DNA of 25,972 nt, taken from assembly GCA_019648995.1 (NCBI GenBank), contig BLXT01007821.1, forward strand, positions 1,280,117-1,306,088. The letters are read 5' to 3'. This stretch comes from Plakobranchus ocellatus (taxonomy: Eukaryota; Mollusca; Gastropoda; Plakobranchidae). Every line of letters begins with the position of its first letter. Within the stretch, counting starts at the first letter, position 1. Below the pieces are notes generated by a model. That model ran no database searches and was not told where the DNA came from. It saw nothing but the letters and a program-made list of their open reading frames with translations. Both the position numbers and the translations under genes were made by a program. This document shows, piece by piece, positions 11,401 to 20,674 of the stretch.

Positions 11401-14354
11401 CAACCATTTGATTGTGTCCTCTAGGCCTGCCACCAGATAGTGTTCAGAAGCTTTTGTGACCCTTATCAGGCTATGCCCTGGTGATAAGCCTAAATCCAGA
11501 GGAGTAAAATCCCTTTATTGGATCAGGCAAGCTGCAATTTCTCTTTAATCTGCTTGTCGGATAGCTTCAACCTTTCATACAAAAGAATCGTTACTCTATT
11601 GACAGGGGAAAACCACACATTACCTAACATTTTTGTTTATACCTTTACTCAATGAATTTCTGCAGGCAAGGCATGTAAAAGGAAAGGGAGAGGCAGACAG
11701 AAATCAGTCATTGACCACGCACAGGGCACTGTGCAAATGGTGAAAAGGGGCAAACTTAACATTAAAACAGAAAATGTTAAGAGGGCAGGGTAGGGAGGGG
11801 GAGGGAGGCTTGCACTGACTTAGTGATGGGTCACCAACACATACATTAGAGGCTGGGCAAAACATTGTATACAGATAATGCTCTTTTTACTTTGGGAAGG
11901 GGGAAAAAGAAAAAGTGATTGTTTCCTGATTGCTTGTTGTGCTCTCCAATGATCTAGTCATGTGCCATCTTCTCTTATGGTGGAGAGAGAGAAAGGAATT
12001 TTAGTCTTAAACTACTTTGCTTGGGGTCCCACTTGATCTTAAGCAATCGTTACCAGTCACTGCAACAGTTAATAACAATTGCAAGTAATATGATGTAATT
12101 TTTTTCTACACTCACAAATGAGCACATGTTAACCATAATTTTTCTCTATCCCTGTTGTACATGCTGGTTTTGTATATTGATTTATAAAAAAAAAATGTGA
12201 GCTCAAATCAATATATGGCGCTGCACTTGCATGAGAAAAAAACTACAAAGCTGAAAGGCAGCAATTTTGACCACAATTTTAAAAAAATGTATTTGGTCCT
12301 TTGAATCACTCAATAGACCTTCTTGTAGGAGGATTTTTTTCCTCAATTTCATCAATGCTGCTTTAAACAAGCTCTACTCTTTTATTTGGCAGTTGTAAGT
12401 GTTAGGCTGAGCCCACACTGTAAGCAGCAGTTCATGTGTCCAACTATACATGTTTGAAGACACATATAGTTTCTCTGGTGTGAAAGCACACCAAGTTGGC
12501 TGCGACTTTCATCTAGTCTTGGGCGTTAGAGCTATCTTTTGTGTATTACTTCCTGGTCTTGCATCATGCGCTGTAGTGGATAAGGGAAAGGAGGATGCCA
12601 TTACGTTACTGCACATAATTCTATGACTGTTGCCATGCGAACCAAGAGGCCAGTCCTGTTATGCAAATTATCAGGCTTCATTGTAGTTGGGTAAAACACA
12701 GTGACTGTGATACACAGTCTGTCTCATCAGCTATGACAAGTCCCATCGCATCCAGTGTGGGCTTTCCCTTAAGCCACTTAATAACTAGCATTGTTGTAAA
12801 AAAGGATTATCAAGTAAAATATCTGCCCTTTTCTTTGCTTCTTTCAAGAATTTTTGTGGCCTAAGAAGTAAAAGGTTGCAAACATTCAATAAAAAAAGGC
12901 AAAGTACATTTTTTTCATTAGTCAGCTTGAATAAATAAATCCTGTTCTGAAAGGAACATATCAGACATGCAAGAGAGCATGATTGAGTACGTCTTTGATT
13001 TTGATTGTTGTTGATATGTCGTCTTTTGTATGCAAGCGATTGGATTGACTTTTGCCTCCTCTTTATGTTTGCCAGAAGCTCATTCAAACTCATTCTTGAA
13101 GTTGAGAAATTGGCAGTGATCCACCCCCACCTTTTTTTTTTTCTCTCCAAACACCAATTGCTTTTCAATGTATCAACTCTGAATGGTTTTATTGTTGTTC
13201 TTTAATTAGCTTTAGTTACCTAATCTGTCAAATTCTAATACCGAAGACATATCTTATCTTTTCAAATGAATTTTTACTTTTTATTTTCTTCACAGCACAC
13301 CCGATCAGCAAGATCGCCTATTTGGCCTGTACCATTTCTTGCACGACAAAGTCCATTCAGTCAGTAGACCCCTGAAATTGTTGTACCATGTAGGCCAGTA
13401 CGAGACGTTACTTGGCTGGGTAAGTCAATATAATGCCATAGAACCTTAACAGAAATGAGTTAAAAGTAAACTGATATTCAATGATCATTTAATAATGATT
13501 GAAGAAGAATGCTTTCGTGTAAATCTTTAATCTGCTAAATCCAAATGTCACCTGGAAAATTTTATTTCCAAATGTATAACAAAACCTTTTTCTTTGTTTT
13601 CAAATATATGGCCGATTTAGAGAACTCTATATTACCAAAAGTACTTTTTTATGTCTAAAATAAGGATGGTCATTTTTTCCAGAAATCACTCTTAATAACA
13701 TTTATGAAGAGAGCAATTTTTACAGACAACAGTTTATCAGTCCCCCATGGGCGAGGTTTGTGAATGTGCCGCTCTCTTGGTTTATTGGAGCTGAGGGTAC
13801 AGGAACTTGTAATACTATTGTCTGGATTCTATCAGTGTGATACTCACAGCAAATACTAAGAGTAATTTTTAGTTGAAAAAGGCAGTCTGAATGCATAACT
13901 AAATATCACTCAGACAGAAAATCAGCTCTGGTTAATTCACTATGGAAAAGGTACAGTGGACCAAAAAAGATAAAAAAAAGAAAAAAAAAAAAACCAAAGA
14001 AAATTTTGCATGTGCACAAATTGTAGTGGTGTCACTGGTCACTGCAAATGCAATGTTTATTAAAGTGATTTTGGAAAGCAAATAGCAAACAAGGTTTAAT
14101 TGGTGTAATTATTGGGATTTGACCAGATTGGGCTTGTATCAATACTTACTTACTTGACAATCCTGCTTCTTTTGCCAAGTTGTCAGCCTCTTTTTAATTT
14201 TTTTCTGATCTAGGTAACACAAGGCTTTGAGCTGTATGCTGTGTTTGGCCCCCTGGTGACCAAGAATATTGCTATTCATGCGGTGAACAAACTTTTGCGG
14301 TGGATCAAGCGGGAGGAAGACAGGCTCTTCATTCTTAGCTCTGTCACATTCTGA
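539..14354 (+). CDS. MON1: MON1 vacuolar fusion protein (SAND family), nine exons
   Basis: Joined exons: 539-940, 3803-3975, 5177-5390, 7599-7823, 8653-8828, 9309-9429, 10912-11069, 13296-13419, 14214-14354. They give 1734 nt, 577 residues plus TGA, with GT-AG at every intron and phases that fit throughout. Seen: residues 1 to about 175 are acidic, Ser/Glu-rich and probably disordered; from about 178 the protein follows vertebrate MON1A/B nearly to the end ([44 protein letters not shown]). Known for the family: MON1 has three longin domains, pairs with CCZ1 on late endosomes and is the exchange factor that activates Rab7 during the Rab5-to-Rab7 switch and in autophagosome-lysosome fusion. Start: an in-frame TAA lies at 524-526, and 539 is the first ATG, with G at -3 and G at +4. 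The Met at residue 16 (AAA before, G after) is a good alternative start. Length is within the animal range. The A/B distinction is a vertebrate matter and is not applied here. Confidence 0.95.
1019..1076. repeat. Cluster of TCTAGA palindromes
   Basis: About five TCTAGA hexamers or one-base variants occur within 60 bp, separated by short AGAAT/AATAGA spacers. The related word AGATCTA recurs elsewhere (about 1183, 9928 and 9950). It reads as a low-complexity palindromic satellite fragment. Confidence 0.6.
1102..1285. mobile_element. Foldback / MITE-like inverted-repeat element
   Basis: The left arm starts GGCGCTTTTTCATTTGTTCC (1102-1121). The right arm, read on the other strand from 1285, starts GGCGCTTTTTCGTTTGTTCC, so 19 of 20 bases agree. 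The match continues less exactly for about 43-45 bp through GACTTTTTATA. A third partial copy in the left-arm orientation lies inside, at about 1209-1232. There is no reading frame and no clear target duplication. It is probably a non-autonomous foldback or MITE; the superfamily is not assignable. Confidence 0.7.
1451..1765 (-). mobile_element. Dispersed repeat, copy A, with LINE-like 3' end
   Basis: The body (about 1540-1760) aligns imperfectly but collinearly with about 23990-24215. Shared words include CCCTTT, TTAGTCCTGCTG, ACCCTCCTC and the block ending GTCATACC. Read on the minus strand, the end at about 1451-1473 (TTCCAGACAAG..ACCTGA) matches the end of the LINE fragment at 23337-23357 and is followed by a simple-repeat tail (about 1400-1450). 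The most natural reading is a SINE or an internally deleted LINE derivative, oriented minus. I do not recognise a tRNA, 7SL or 5S head. Confidence 0.55.
2372..2412. repeat. (AG)n microsatellite
   Basis: About 20 uninterrupted AG dinucleotides inside MON1 intron 1, followed by an impure purine-rich tract to about 2440. Confidence 0.95.
3393..3520. repeat. Degenerate tandem repeat, unit about 46 bp
   Basis: Three related segments are spaced by about 46 bp: TAGATTTACAGCAGTCACGC near 3397, TAATTCTACTGCCATGGCGT near 3442 and TAGATCTACAGCGATTGCGC near 3490. The minus-strand open frame over it shows the same period as repeated AVxL motifs. It is an old minisatellite rather than a gene. Confidence 0.5.
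3803..3975 (+). CDS. MON1: MON1 exon 2 (residues 135-192)
   Basis: Acceptor GTGCTAG|AATGG; donor AGCAG|GTAGAG; the exon ends two bases into an Arg codon. It finishes the acidic linker ([12 protein letters not shown]) and starts the conserved fold with [20 protein letters not shown], the first strand of longin domain 1 and one of the most conserved stretches in the family. It is too short to appear as a long open frame, because it is open only between the splice sites. Confidence 0.93.
4083..4440. repeat. Degenerate repeat around CATAGATYTCATGTA
   Basis: Segments such as AGACATAGATCTCATGTATA (about 4181) and AGACATAGATTTCATGTACT (about 4237) agree closely. Weaker versions ending TCATGTGCTGATG and CCATGTGCTGGTGATG follow at about 4367 and 4404, each near a GTTTTAG word. 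This is an eroded tandem array. Confidence 0.45.
4933..4992. repeat. 60-nt inverted repeat (hairpin)
   Basis: CTTCATCAGTA (4933-4943) is perfectly complementary to TACTGATGAAG (4982-4992). Inside the loop GAATG and CATTC can also pair. It lies about 185 bp before exon 3. It could be chance, a remnant of a small palindromic element, or a structure in the pre-mRNA. Confidence 0.5.
5177..5390 (+). CDS. MON1: MON1 exon 3 (residues 192-263)
   Basis: Acceptor TTGATCAG|ACATGG completes the split Arg codon (SRHGSEDKL); donor AATCAG|GTAAGG in phase 0. Encodes [20 protein letters not shown], then [19 protein letters not shown] and the helix ending TYMYNQ. These correspond to the GVMMALVSF and FVxRxxLxLVAV segments of longin domain 1 in MON1A. 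Confidence 0.95.
5391..7598 (+). other. MON1 intron 3
   Basis: A 2208-bp intron, AT-rich, with several T-runs and ATTATT tracts (about 6470-6540 and 7440-7560). AGGCCTAGCCTAGG lies at about 6829-6842. Short open frames at 5836-6048 and 6656-6841 lack family resemblance. I see no coding feature or transposon end that I can defend. Confidence 0.7.
7599..7823 (+). CDS. MON1: MON1 exon 4 (residues 264-338)
   Basis: Acceptor TTTAACAG|GTAATC; donor GTTAAG|GTAGGA; phase 0 at both ends. Encodes [20 protein letters not shown] followed by [20 protein letters not shown] and [15 protein letters not shown], matching the family LTGAQLSHIF / YDLRRLLSGSE / RCLPL segments. The last 40 or so bases, including the donor, are repeated imperfectly just downstream (see the repeat at 7787-7911). 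Confidence 0.95.
7787..7911 (+). repeat. Imperfect 46-47 bp tandem duplication across exon 4 donor
   Basis: Exon 4 ends TCACAGACCATTGTTCAGCA..GTTAAG|GTAGG (7791-7827). The copy TCACAGACTATTGCACAACA..CTTAAGGTAGG follows at 7837-7873. A shorter third copy, TTACAGACCTGTGTACAGCT..AAGGTGG, follows at 7884-7910. The second unit keeps a donor-like AAG|GTAGGA, but its frame from the true exon meets TAA just before it. Use of that site would end the protein early. Confidence 0.75.
8205..8340. repeat. Direct repeat, 74-bp period, two copies
   Basis: CATAGTGCTTGGAAGGGTAC at 8205 recurs as CATAGTGCTTGGAAAGGTAC at 8279. The match continues through the shared GTGTACAGTGCATTTAA (about 8240 and 8314), with a few point differences. 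Confidence 0.9.
8332..8495. repeat. Degenerate tandem array, TGAATAGCACCTGTGCAGAG type
   Basis: Four or five imperfect units carry a GAATAGCACCTG-like word, a CAGAGAAAACA word and GAGCCTAAC. A diverged relative occurs at about 8139-8182 (ACTATTGAAGAGCATCTGCA). Unit length varies between about 35 and 55 bp. The direct repeat at 8205-8340 sits between the relatives, so the intron seems to have grown by nested local duplication. Confidence 0.6.
8653..8828 (+). CDS. MON1: MON1 exon 5 (residues 339-397)
   Basis: Acceptor CTTACCCTAG|GACTTG; donor GATGCTGG|GTCAGT, leaving two bases of a Gly codon. Encodes [20 protein letters not shown], then [14 protein letters not shown] and [14 protein letters not shown]. 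This is the opening of longin domain 2, with the family signature QLVALVR-HPxDLHLL-WTPxCLPKF. Confidence 0.95.
8829..9308 (+). other. MON1 intron 5
   Basis: A 480-bp AT-rich intron with a polypyrimidine-rich end before the acceptor at 9307-9308. No repeat or exon identified. Confidence 0.8.
9309..9429 (+). CDS. MON1: MON1 exon 6 (residues 397-437)
   Basis: Acceptor TTGCCTCAG|TGGCTT completes the Gly codon; donor AAGGAG|GTTTGA in phase 0. Encodes [20 protein letters not shown] and [20 protein letters not shown], matching GFFHAHISYL and the CLLLVS...FFAVSDC segments of MON1A. It is a short exon with several in-frame Cys codons. Confidence 0.93.
9503..10133. mobile_element. Candidate TTAA-type inverted-repeat transposon, non-autonomous
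   Basis: The left end CTCACTGGCTA (9503-9513) and the right end, read on the other strand, CTCACTGACTA (10133-10123) agree at 10 of 11 bases. They are flanked by TTCA (9499-9502) and TTAA (10134-10137), consistent with an eroded TTAA target duplication as in piggyBac-type elements. The inside is richer in GC on the left. It includes an open frame at 9789-10061 with a basic [10 protein letters not shown] stretch that I do not assign to a family. The short inverted repeat leaves chance possible. Confidence 0.4.
10425..10490. repeat. AT-rich palindromic tract
   Basis: Nearly pure A/T, built from TATTTAAATATT and TATATATTTATATATTAA words, which are self-complementary. It is simple sequence and possibly a DNA-unwinding or cruciform-prone site. 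Confidence 0.7.
10912..11069 (+). CDS. MON1: MON1 exon 7 (residues 438-490)
   Basis: Acceptor TTCCAACAG|AGATTA; donor CTTACAA|GTAAGA, two bases into an Asn codon. Encodes [20 protein letters not shown] and [20 protein letters not shown], then PELGPPY. The [10 protein letters not shown] and FTSPE motifs are diagnostic for the MON1/SAND family. Confidence 0.95.
11150..11221 (+). ncRNA. Pre-miRNA-like 72-nt hairpin, candidate intronic small RNA
   Basis: The 33-nt 5' arm (11150-11182, starting ATTCTGCTATGATCA) pairs with the 33-nt 3' arm (11189-11221, ending TGATCATGGCAGAAT) around a 6-nt loop, CCTCTA. By hand count there are 26 Watson-Crick pairs, 5 G-U pairs and 2 single U-U mismatches. Pairing stops sharply outside. 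Arm length and mismatch pattern suit a microRNA precursor, although the terminal loop is short. G-U pairs in the + strand are consistent with a role as sense RNA, but they would also arise from transitions in an old palindrome. I do not recognise a known miRNA seed family. Confidence 0.4.
12405..12768. mobile_element. PIF/Harbinger-type MITE, 364 bp
   Basis: The left inverted repeat GGCTGAGCCCACACTG (12405-12420) and the right, on the other strand, GGGAAAGCCCACACTG (12768-12753) agree at 13 of 16 bases, including an exact 11-base core AGCCCACACTG. Both sides carry TTA (12402-12404 and 12769-12771). A three-base TTA/TAA duplication is the mark of PIF/Harbinger elements. There is no transposase frame. 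The open frame at 12661-12864 crosses the right end and is not a gene. Confidence 0.7.
13296..13419 (+). CDS. MON1: MON1 exon 8 (residues 490-531)
   Basis: Acceptor TTCTTCACAG|CACACC; donor GGCTGG|GTAAGT. Encodes [20 protein letters not shown] followed by [19 protein letters not shown], the counterpart of ERLLGLYQYLH and SRPLKxIYYTGxNExLLAW in longin domain 3. Confidence 0.95.
13420..14213 (+). other. MON1 intron 8
   Basis: A 794-bp intron with an A-rich run (about 13967-13997) and no visible exon or transposon end. A T-rich tract (14191-14205) precedes the acceptor. Confidence 0.8.
14214..14354 (+). CDS. MON1: MON1 exon 9, C-terminus (residues 532-577)
   Basis: Acceptor TTCTGATCTAG|GTAACA after a T-rich tract. 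Encodes [20 protein letters not shown] then [20 protein letters not shown] and TGA at 14352-14354. The final [15 protein letters not shown] is the hallmark end of MON1 proteins, so the gene is complete. Confidence 0.96.
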   Translation, partial: VTQGFELYAVFGPLVTKNIAIHAVNKLLRWIKREEDRLFILSSVTF

Positions 14355-14597
14355 GGGCATTTAATGAGGGTGTAACTGTGTGTGTGTGTGGGTGTGTGTG
14401 TGTAAATCTTTACAGTGATGGCAACCTGCAATGATCAGTTATGAAATAATCACTTTTTAAAGGGTAGGGGAGATTCAGGTCAAGTAACTTTTGCCTGTAA
14501 ATACGAGGTAAAGGAAAAAAATGAGGAAGGTGCTGAATTTTATTTTTATTGTTTATATGCTTGTTCTGTGAGCTGCCAGAGTATCAAGAGGGCACTA
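14355..14597 (+). other. MON1 3' UTR, proximal part
   Basis: Begins after the TGA. It holds a (TG)n microsatellite at 14377-14403 and TGTAAATA at 14496-14503, a match to the Pumilio-family binding motif TGTANATA. The transcript end is not determinable: AATAAA hexamers occur at several places far downstream. One at 22119-22124 has a GT-rich stretch after it. Confidence 0.5.
14377..14403. repeat. (TG)n microsatellite
   Basis: About 13 TG units with one GG interruption, directly after the MON1 stop codon. TG/UG tracts are known binding sites for CELF- and TDP-43-type RNA proteins; any such role here is inference. Confidence 0.9.
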
Positions 14598-15443
14598 CAG
14601 TACACCTCGGACTCAACGAACTAGCTCGGCCATTTTTAAAGGTTCGTCGCAGCAAGATCATAATAATACTCTAGCCTATAATCTCAACACTCGTGTAGAG
14701 TTATTCAGATCTGTACAAAGTCAATCCCTTTCTGCTCACAACCCTCCATTCGCCCCTTTCTCTCCCCTGCCCCACTTTTTTGTTCTTGTTCGATTCACAC
14801 AACCCAGGTAGTGTGAATCACAAGATAAATAACCCAGCCATGGACTTACAAAATCGCGAATGCTCAGCAAGCCTGCATGAAATCTATGCATTCACTTAAA
14901 AGTAGAGGAGGGGGTAGGCAAAAATGGTCAGATATGCTTGACCGTCTGATTACGTTCATTACCAAACAGGTTGTCTAGATACAACCACTCTTTATCCTTC
15001 CCACCCACCGTCGTTGTTGCTGCAGCTTTTGCTCTTTGATCCCGAATCATATTCTCCTGTGCATCAGCTGTTTGTCGACTGCCACCCCTGCCTCCCTTCT
15101 CCTTCTATAATTATTATTTTCAAATTGTGTGTCCATGCTTTGCACTACCCTACCCTTATAATTTAGCCTACCAAATGCAGTACACTTACAATGTCTTACT
15201 TGTCAGCCACAACGATCCTTGTAATTAAATTTGAACTAGATTTATCCACAAACATATATAGAAAAGCCTTTTACAGGCTTGCCCACATTTGTGGTTTGCT
15301 GAACCCGAGGATGGGTCTGAGATTGGTACTTTAGATACAAGATATTTTAAGAGAGTCACTGTGGGGAAAAAAGGGGATTTTTCCCTGTTTGTTGAATGCA
15401 TGTTGTTCTTTGAGTTCAAGTTCGTTGGATTCGAGGTGCATTG
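14598..15443. mobile_element. pogo/Tigger-like inverted-repeat transposon, non-autonomous, 846 bp
   Basis: The left end CAGTACACCTCGGACTCAAC (14598-14617) and the right end, on the other strand, CAATGCACCTCGAATCCAAC (15443-15424) are related. The match runs on through GAACT, giving 20 of 25 bases, and all five differences are transitions. TA lies on both sides (14596-14597 and 15444-15445), as expected for Tc1/mariner-pogo insertion. The CA-G..CCTCG..AACGAAC ends resemble pogo/Tigger termini. I find no transposase frame, so it is a non-autonomous copy. It lies 243 bp after the MON1 stop. Confidence 0.75.
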
Positions 15444-18110
15444 TATTATGCAAAGTGCATTTAATAGGTATGTGTGTTGACCCTGATTGAACCGATCACC
15501 TTTTGCATTGTAGCCAAGGGTCATGCTCAGATTTAGGTGTGTCAAATTGGATGTTGAAACTAATGTATTCACTCAAATAACCCTGATTGCCATAGGATTT
15601 TGCAGATACTAGTTTTGAGACACAGACACAGATGTTTCAAATGAGCTTTTATTTTTTTTTGTTTAATCTAAATGTTTTTCAGATGTAAAGTTGAGATGCA
15701 TGAATGATTTGACTTGATATGTAATAGTGCTCATATTGTGAAAGCATGCTATTGAGAAACTGAGAAAAGAAATATGATACTAAGCAATTTGTCTCACTGT
15801 TGCACAAATGATGGAAAATGTTGTGCTTGTATAGTAACTTGTACGTATATTTGCTAACTGATCTGAAAGATAATATTGATGTGGAAAATAGAGCGACCGA
15901 TTCCAGTGCCTTTTGTCATATCTTGAAATGGGTCAAATGCAAAAACTTTACTGAAATCTATTTCTTATTGTTTTATTTTGTCAGAATTTGGCAAAAGAAG
16001 CTGTTGATTGAGACATATAATTATGTACATAGAGATATTGGTCTAGTGTATAACCATTTGAGATATTTCATCCCTTCCATAGACTTAGTCTAAGGCAAAG
16101 CGCCTAACCTTGATATATCTTTTAAAACATACAGTGTTTTACATTGCAGTTATAAAGCAATGGCATAGTTTGTCAATATTGTTGACATTTAAGACCTTGG
16201 GACTCTCTAGGAATTCAGGCAAAAGTGCTTAAATTGATTTATTTTGTATATAAGTTAAAGCAAAATCATCTTCGCACTGGATTTCTTTTGTATGAATTCA
16301 AGCAAAATTGCCTACATTTTATTTCTTTCATATCTACAAAAAGTGCTCTGTGCTGAATCAAATAATATCTCCATTTCCTTTGCTTGTAATAAGCTGTTTT
16401 GTTTTGCTTACTTCACACACAAACAAAGACCGAAACAAGACTCAATGAAAATAAAACATATGGAAAATGATAGGATCGACAAATTTAATCATTATTCAAT
16501 ATACTCCAGGACGACAAAATCAGTGCCTAAAAATTCTTTTTTTTTTTCACATCTCAAGGCAGCTTACAATTTTGCCCCGTTCAATAGATTCATTACAAGC
16601 AGTGGCACTGCATGCTTTGAATGGACTTATAGTGTTGAAACTTTTATTTCATTTCAATCCCTGATTCAATCAGAAAATCAGGTTTTCTGATGTCTAAGGG
16701 CATTGCTGGCTTGGTAATAAGCACACTTACCCAAATATGCAAGGAACTTTTTATTGAGGGTTCAAACCTTCTGTGGCACCCAGTCAAAAGAAGCCCAAAA
16801 AAGCTATGCCTTTCATTGCAATGAATGGGCAATATATATGGATCAACCACAAATCACAAATTGTTCTTACCATTTTATGTCAATGCATCCATTAAATTGC
16901 CTGTATTTGAGCAAACATGAAGTGAAAATTGCCTGGAAAAAACAAAAACAACTGTATGTCTTTTTTTCTAGAATGTTTTGACTTTTGAATATCATTTCAA
17001 AATTAATTGAGTATCCAAGCAATCTGAATTATGCCAACAAATCTTTTTGTTTTTTTTTGACAAGTAGCAAAGCTGTGAGCCTTATTGATTTTTTCATTAA
17101 CATGTCATCAAAAACGTTTTCTTGTTTTTTTCATTTTTTCATAATGTGGTCAAATACAATGAAAGAATTATGTGAGTTGGTGCTTTGAAATATTGACCGT
17201 ATTACTGGAGGAAACTATTATTACCGACTTGCTGCAGGAAATTCCATAATGGTCAAAAAATTCTGATTGCAAAGTCATGAAGAATGTAATATGCCATTGC
17301 TAATTTGTCGTAGTTTAATGAAAGGCAATATCTACATAGATTTAGCTGTGGCATCACTGCACTTCATTTGGCAATGTAATGACACAAATGTTTTGGTCCA
17401 GCTGAATAGGTGCATTCGTCTACAGTTCCTTAGACTTTCCTGCTCTTTGTTTAGAGGACATGCTTTTTCCTATCATCATTCTTGGGTTTCACTTGAAGTA
17501 TGTATGCCCATATATGATGCTGATCTGATATTGAAAGCACACTTTAATTCAAATTCCTTTAAGGCACAATCATCCTTATGTTTTAGAGCACAATGATAAG
17601 GTGCCTGTTTGACTCGCCTGATCTTAGAAATGAGCTGAGGAGAAGAGATACACATCTCCGAAAATCTGAATAATGATTTCTCTGTAAAACCACTAAGTGT
17701 CTGCATACTTGCATTGAAGTTGACAGCCTAGAGATTGAATGATTTTGAATATCATGATCGACACAAAATGTGATTTTGCAGCAAGAGGTACCATGCAAAA
17801 GCCCTTTTTCTAGAGCATTCTATGTTGATATTAAATGCAATCAAAATTTCAAGACCTTTATTAATCTCATAGAGAACTTTCGTGTAAAATATTAATGCAC
17901 TTTGTGGTTTCTGTATGCACTGGCAATATGCAATATTGAATTCAAGCTCCATTTTTCATTCTATTTTTTTTACAGCAAACCTTTGCAGTTTAAGCTTGAT
18001 GTGCTTTTACTGTCAGTGGCTGCTTATTTATCCTTCATGAACATAAATTATAAGTGTAACAATTTAAATTGAGCCACTAACTTTTGGGGCATTTGATTTT
18101 TTTATCTCTA

Positions 18111-18144
18111 TATTTAATTAATTAATTAATTTTTTTTTTTTTGT
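18111..18144. repeat. (TTAA)n and T-run
   Basis: Four TTAA units in phase (TTTAATTAATTAATTAATTT) followed by a run of T. Confidence 0.85.
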
Positions 18145-20648
18145 AGCAAAGCAATATGAAAACAGACCCAGATTGCTTCTGAAGCGTTTTGTTTTTTTTT
18201 AAGTCATTTTGTTATTGAAATTGAAATTTTGATATTACTGTAAATGGAAGCTGTTGTGAGGAATGATTAAAGCGAAGACTTAAACTCTGCGACAAAGAAG
18301 AATAATTGTGAATGTTATGTGTATATGTGAGGCAGATAATAAGAAAACAGATTGATTGCTCTGAACAAAGTTTCTTTTAGCAGGCTGTCAAAGTGAGTTG
18401 TAAATCTTCCATATTGAATGTAAATGTGATTTTTTAAAAGGAGCTTAAAAAAAGCAAATGACTTTATCTTATTCATAGTTTCTAGCAGACTTTCTCTTGT
18501 CTGAATTGTTCATATACGGTTCGTATTTTTCATGCTGAGTAATCTCTACTTATTTGAATCCAACAGGCCCATCTCTAAAATAATCTTGTGAGAATACTAT
18601 ACACTTGTGAATACGTTTCTGAGAGGAAGAATTTGCTTGAAGCTCATGTCTATCTCCCTTGTTTGATATACTGCATCATCTAAATCAAATGTGGATTTTC
18701 AGCCATTTTAAACAAAAATACTCCTATTTCTGTTTTACTATAGCAGGAAAGGGACGCAATATATTCTCGACTAGGGATTGATATTATTAGAGGCTTTTTT
18801 GTCTTCAGAATAATGGCCTATTATATTTTGAGAGTTTCGAAGTTACATGCGTGCAAACCTATTGAGTTTGCAAATGGGCAACTTATATAACACACATCCT
18901 ATTTTTGTTTGAATTCATTTGAATCTGATAAATCAAGTAATTTATACTTCCAATTATATGGATTTAAAAAAAATATAATTCATTTCTTTTCCATTGTATT
19001 TTATTTCCACCATTATGATCATACAAATTTACTGATAATTTGTGTGTACGTATGTATGTTAAGTATGCGCTATAGCATAAAGTATTTAACTCAGGAAATA
19101 ATAGTGGTACAGAGGTGAGTAAACTCATCCAGAAATCTGCAGGAACTTCCTGTCTCTGGTTTGGGTTTGCCTCAAACACATGGCCTGGGGAGGGCCAAAC
19201 AAATTGGAAAGTGATTATCAAAATGTGAAAACTGGGAAAAGCAAATTTTGAATTTTAAAACGAGTCATTTTAAAACAGGATAGAAATTTTTGTATTTTGA
19301 TTCTACACCAAAGTGTAAGCCTTCTTTTTCTTGTATGATATCACCTGAAAGGATAAAAAATATTCAGTATACATTCACCTGAAAAAGGCCTGTTTAGGGC
19401 ATCTGATTTTTTTTTTTTGAGTAGTCTCTACATAATTATAATGATTTAAAATGAAGCAGCTTACTTTGTGCCTGGGATTATTCTTGCTATTGGTTTTGAA
19501 GAAGGGAAAATAATTAATGTACCAAATTTGCTCATTTTTCAAAACTGTTCCTTTCTTCATTCAAATTATTATGACTGGTCTCTCAAGATGCAATTCATGA
19601 ACCCATGGTAAAAGAGTCCTAGGAAGAAAGTTTGCTTACAAACACTCCTGTCATGGCATCGAATCAATGTAGATGTAATACTGTGTCCACTTGTCATTAT
19701 TACAAGGCTCTGCCATTGGCTCTAGATGTTTGACATACAACATGCAACCTGTCTCAAGCTGTAGGCAGAATATTGACAGACCAGTGGAACTCATCATTTG
19801 GCTGTAGTAAAGAAGGGCTGGCTCCGAAATACTTATGCACAAGCAAGTAGATTGATGTGACAATGATGAAGGATGGCAGTACATGTAATTTTGGTGAGTG
19901 AGTTGATCTGGATTTATGTGGCAATAAAAAAATGAAAAGTACTTTATGTACTTTTTTTTCAAATGCCTGTATGTTGGCATTCAAGTAAATGTGATATGTA
20001 CTGTATGTTATTGAAGTTTTATTATATGCTAAAATAATTCAAGGATGGTTTTGATTGTGACCACAAAATTTTATAATGTAGGCTTCACAGGATTATAAAA
20101 AAATTCAATTTTCTTTTTGTGTTCACATAATGTATTGACCTGTTTAGTTACAACATATGTTGAATGATGTAAGATGGTTCTCTTTGATTGATTCATGAGA
20201 GAAATTTTTTTGAAAAGATTGAGAAATTGTTGGATCTTAATTAAAAGTGAGAAGAAAAATGGGACATTTATTTTTTTCCATTTTCAACCTTTTTAATACA
20301 CCAATGAGCACACATTTTTTCATTTAAATTACTTACAAAGTAAGGGCAGTGATCCCATAAACCTAATACAAAATGTGTAAAAAAACAAAAACTGATTCAG
20401 TGGGAGAGAACTAAAAAAAAAAAATACTGCCTCGTTAAACAGAGCCCACAATAAGCCTAAATTAGATTACATGTATTTAACAAAATTGATTTAAAAATTG
20501 CCATGTCTTCTTAAGGTTTGAGAATTCTGTATTTTTACTGACAGGCAAATGAAGGTCTTCACTCTGGTTATTTATTTTCAATTCTTCTGTTGGTTTTGGT
20601 TTCTGATTTTTTTTTATAAACATCCTTGGCACAATCACACCTGTGTGA

Positions 20649-20674
20649 GTGCGCACACACAGACACACACACGT
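20649..20674. repeat. (AC)n-rich tract
   Basis: Impure AC dinucleotide run with one GAC interruption. Confidence 0.8.

Larger units (their letters stand above)
11070..13295 (+). other. MON1 intron 7
   Basis: A 2226-bp intron holding a pre-miRNA-like hairpin (11150-11221) and a TTA-flanked MITE (12405-12768). Bases 11230-12400 and 12772-13290 show no further feature I can support, apart from T-rich and G/A-rich tracts and a normal acceptor. Confidence 0.85.

Noticed and set aside
16292-16690. 132-codon plus-strand frame in the 3' region
   Set aside because: Composition is that of AT-rich non-coding DNA (Phe, Asn, Ile, Ser), with overlapping frames of similar length and no motif.
19651-19984. 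109- and 76-codon minus-strand frames
   Set aside because: They overlap in different frames; no domain, no signal sequence and no splice partners.
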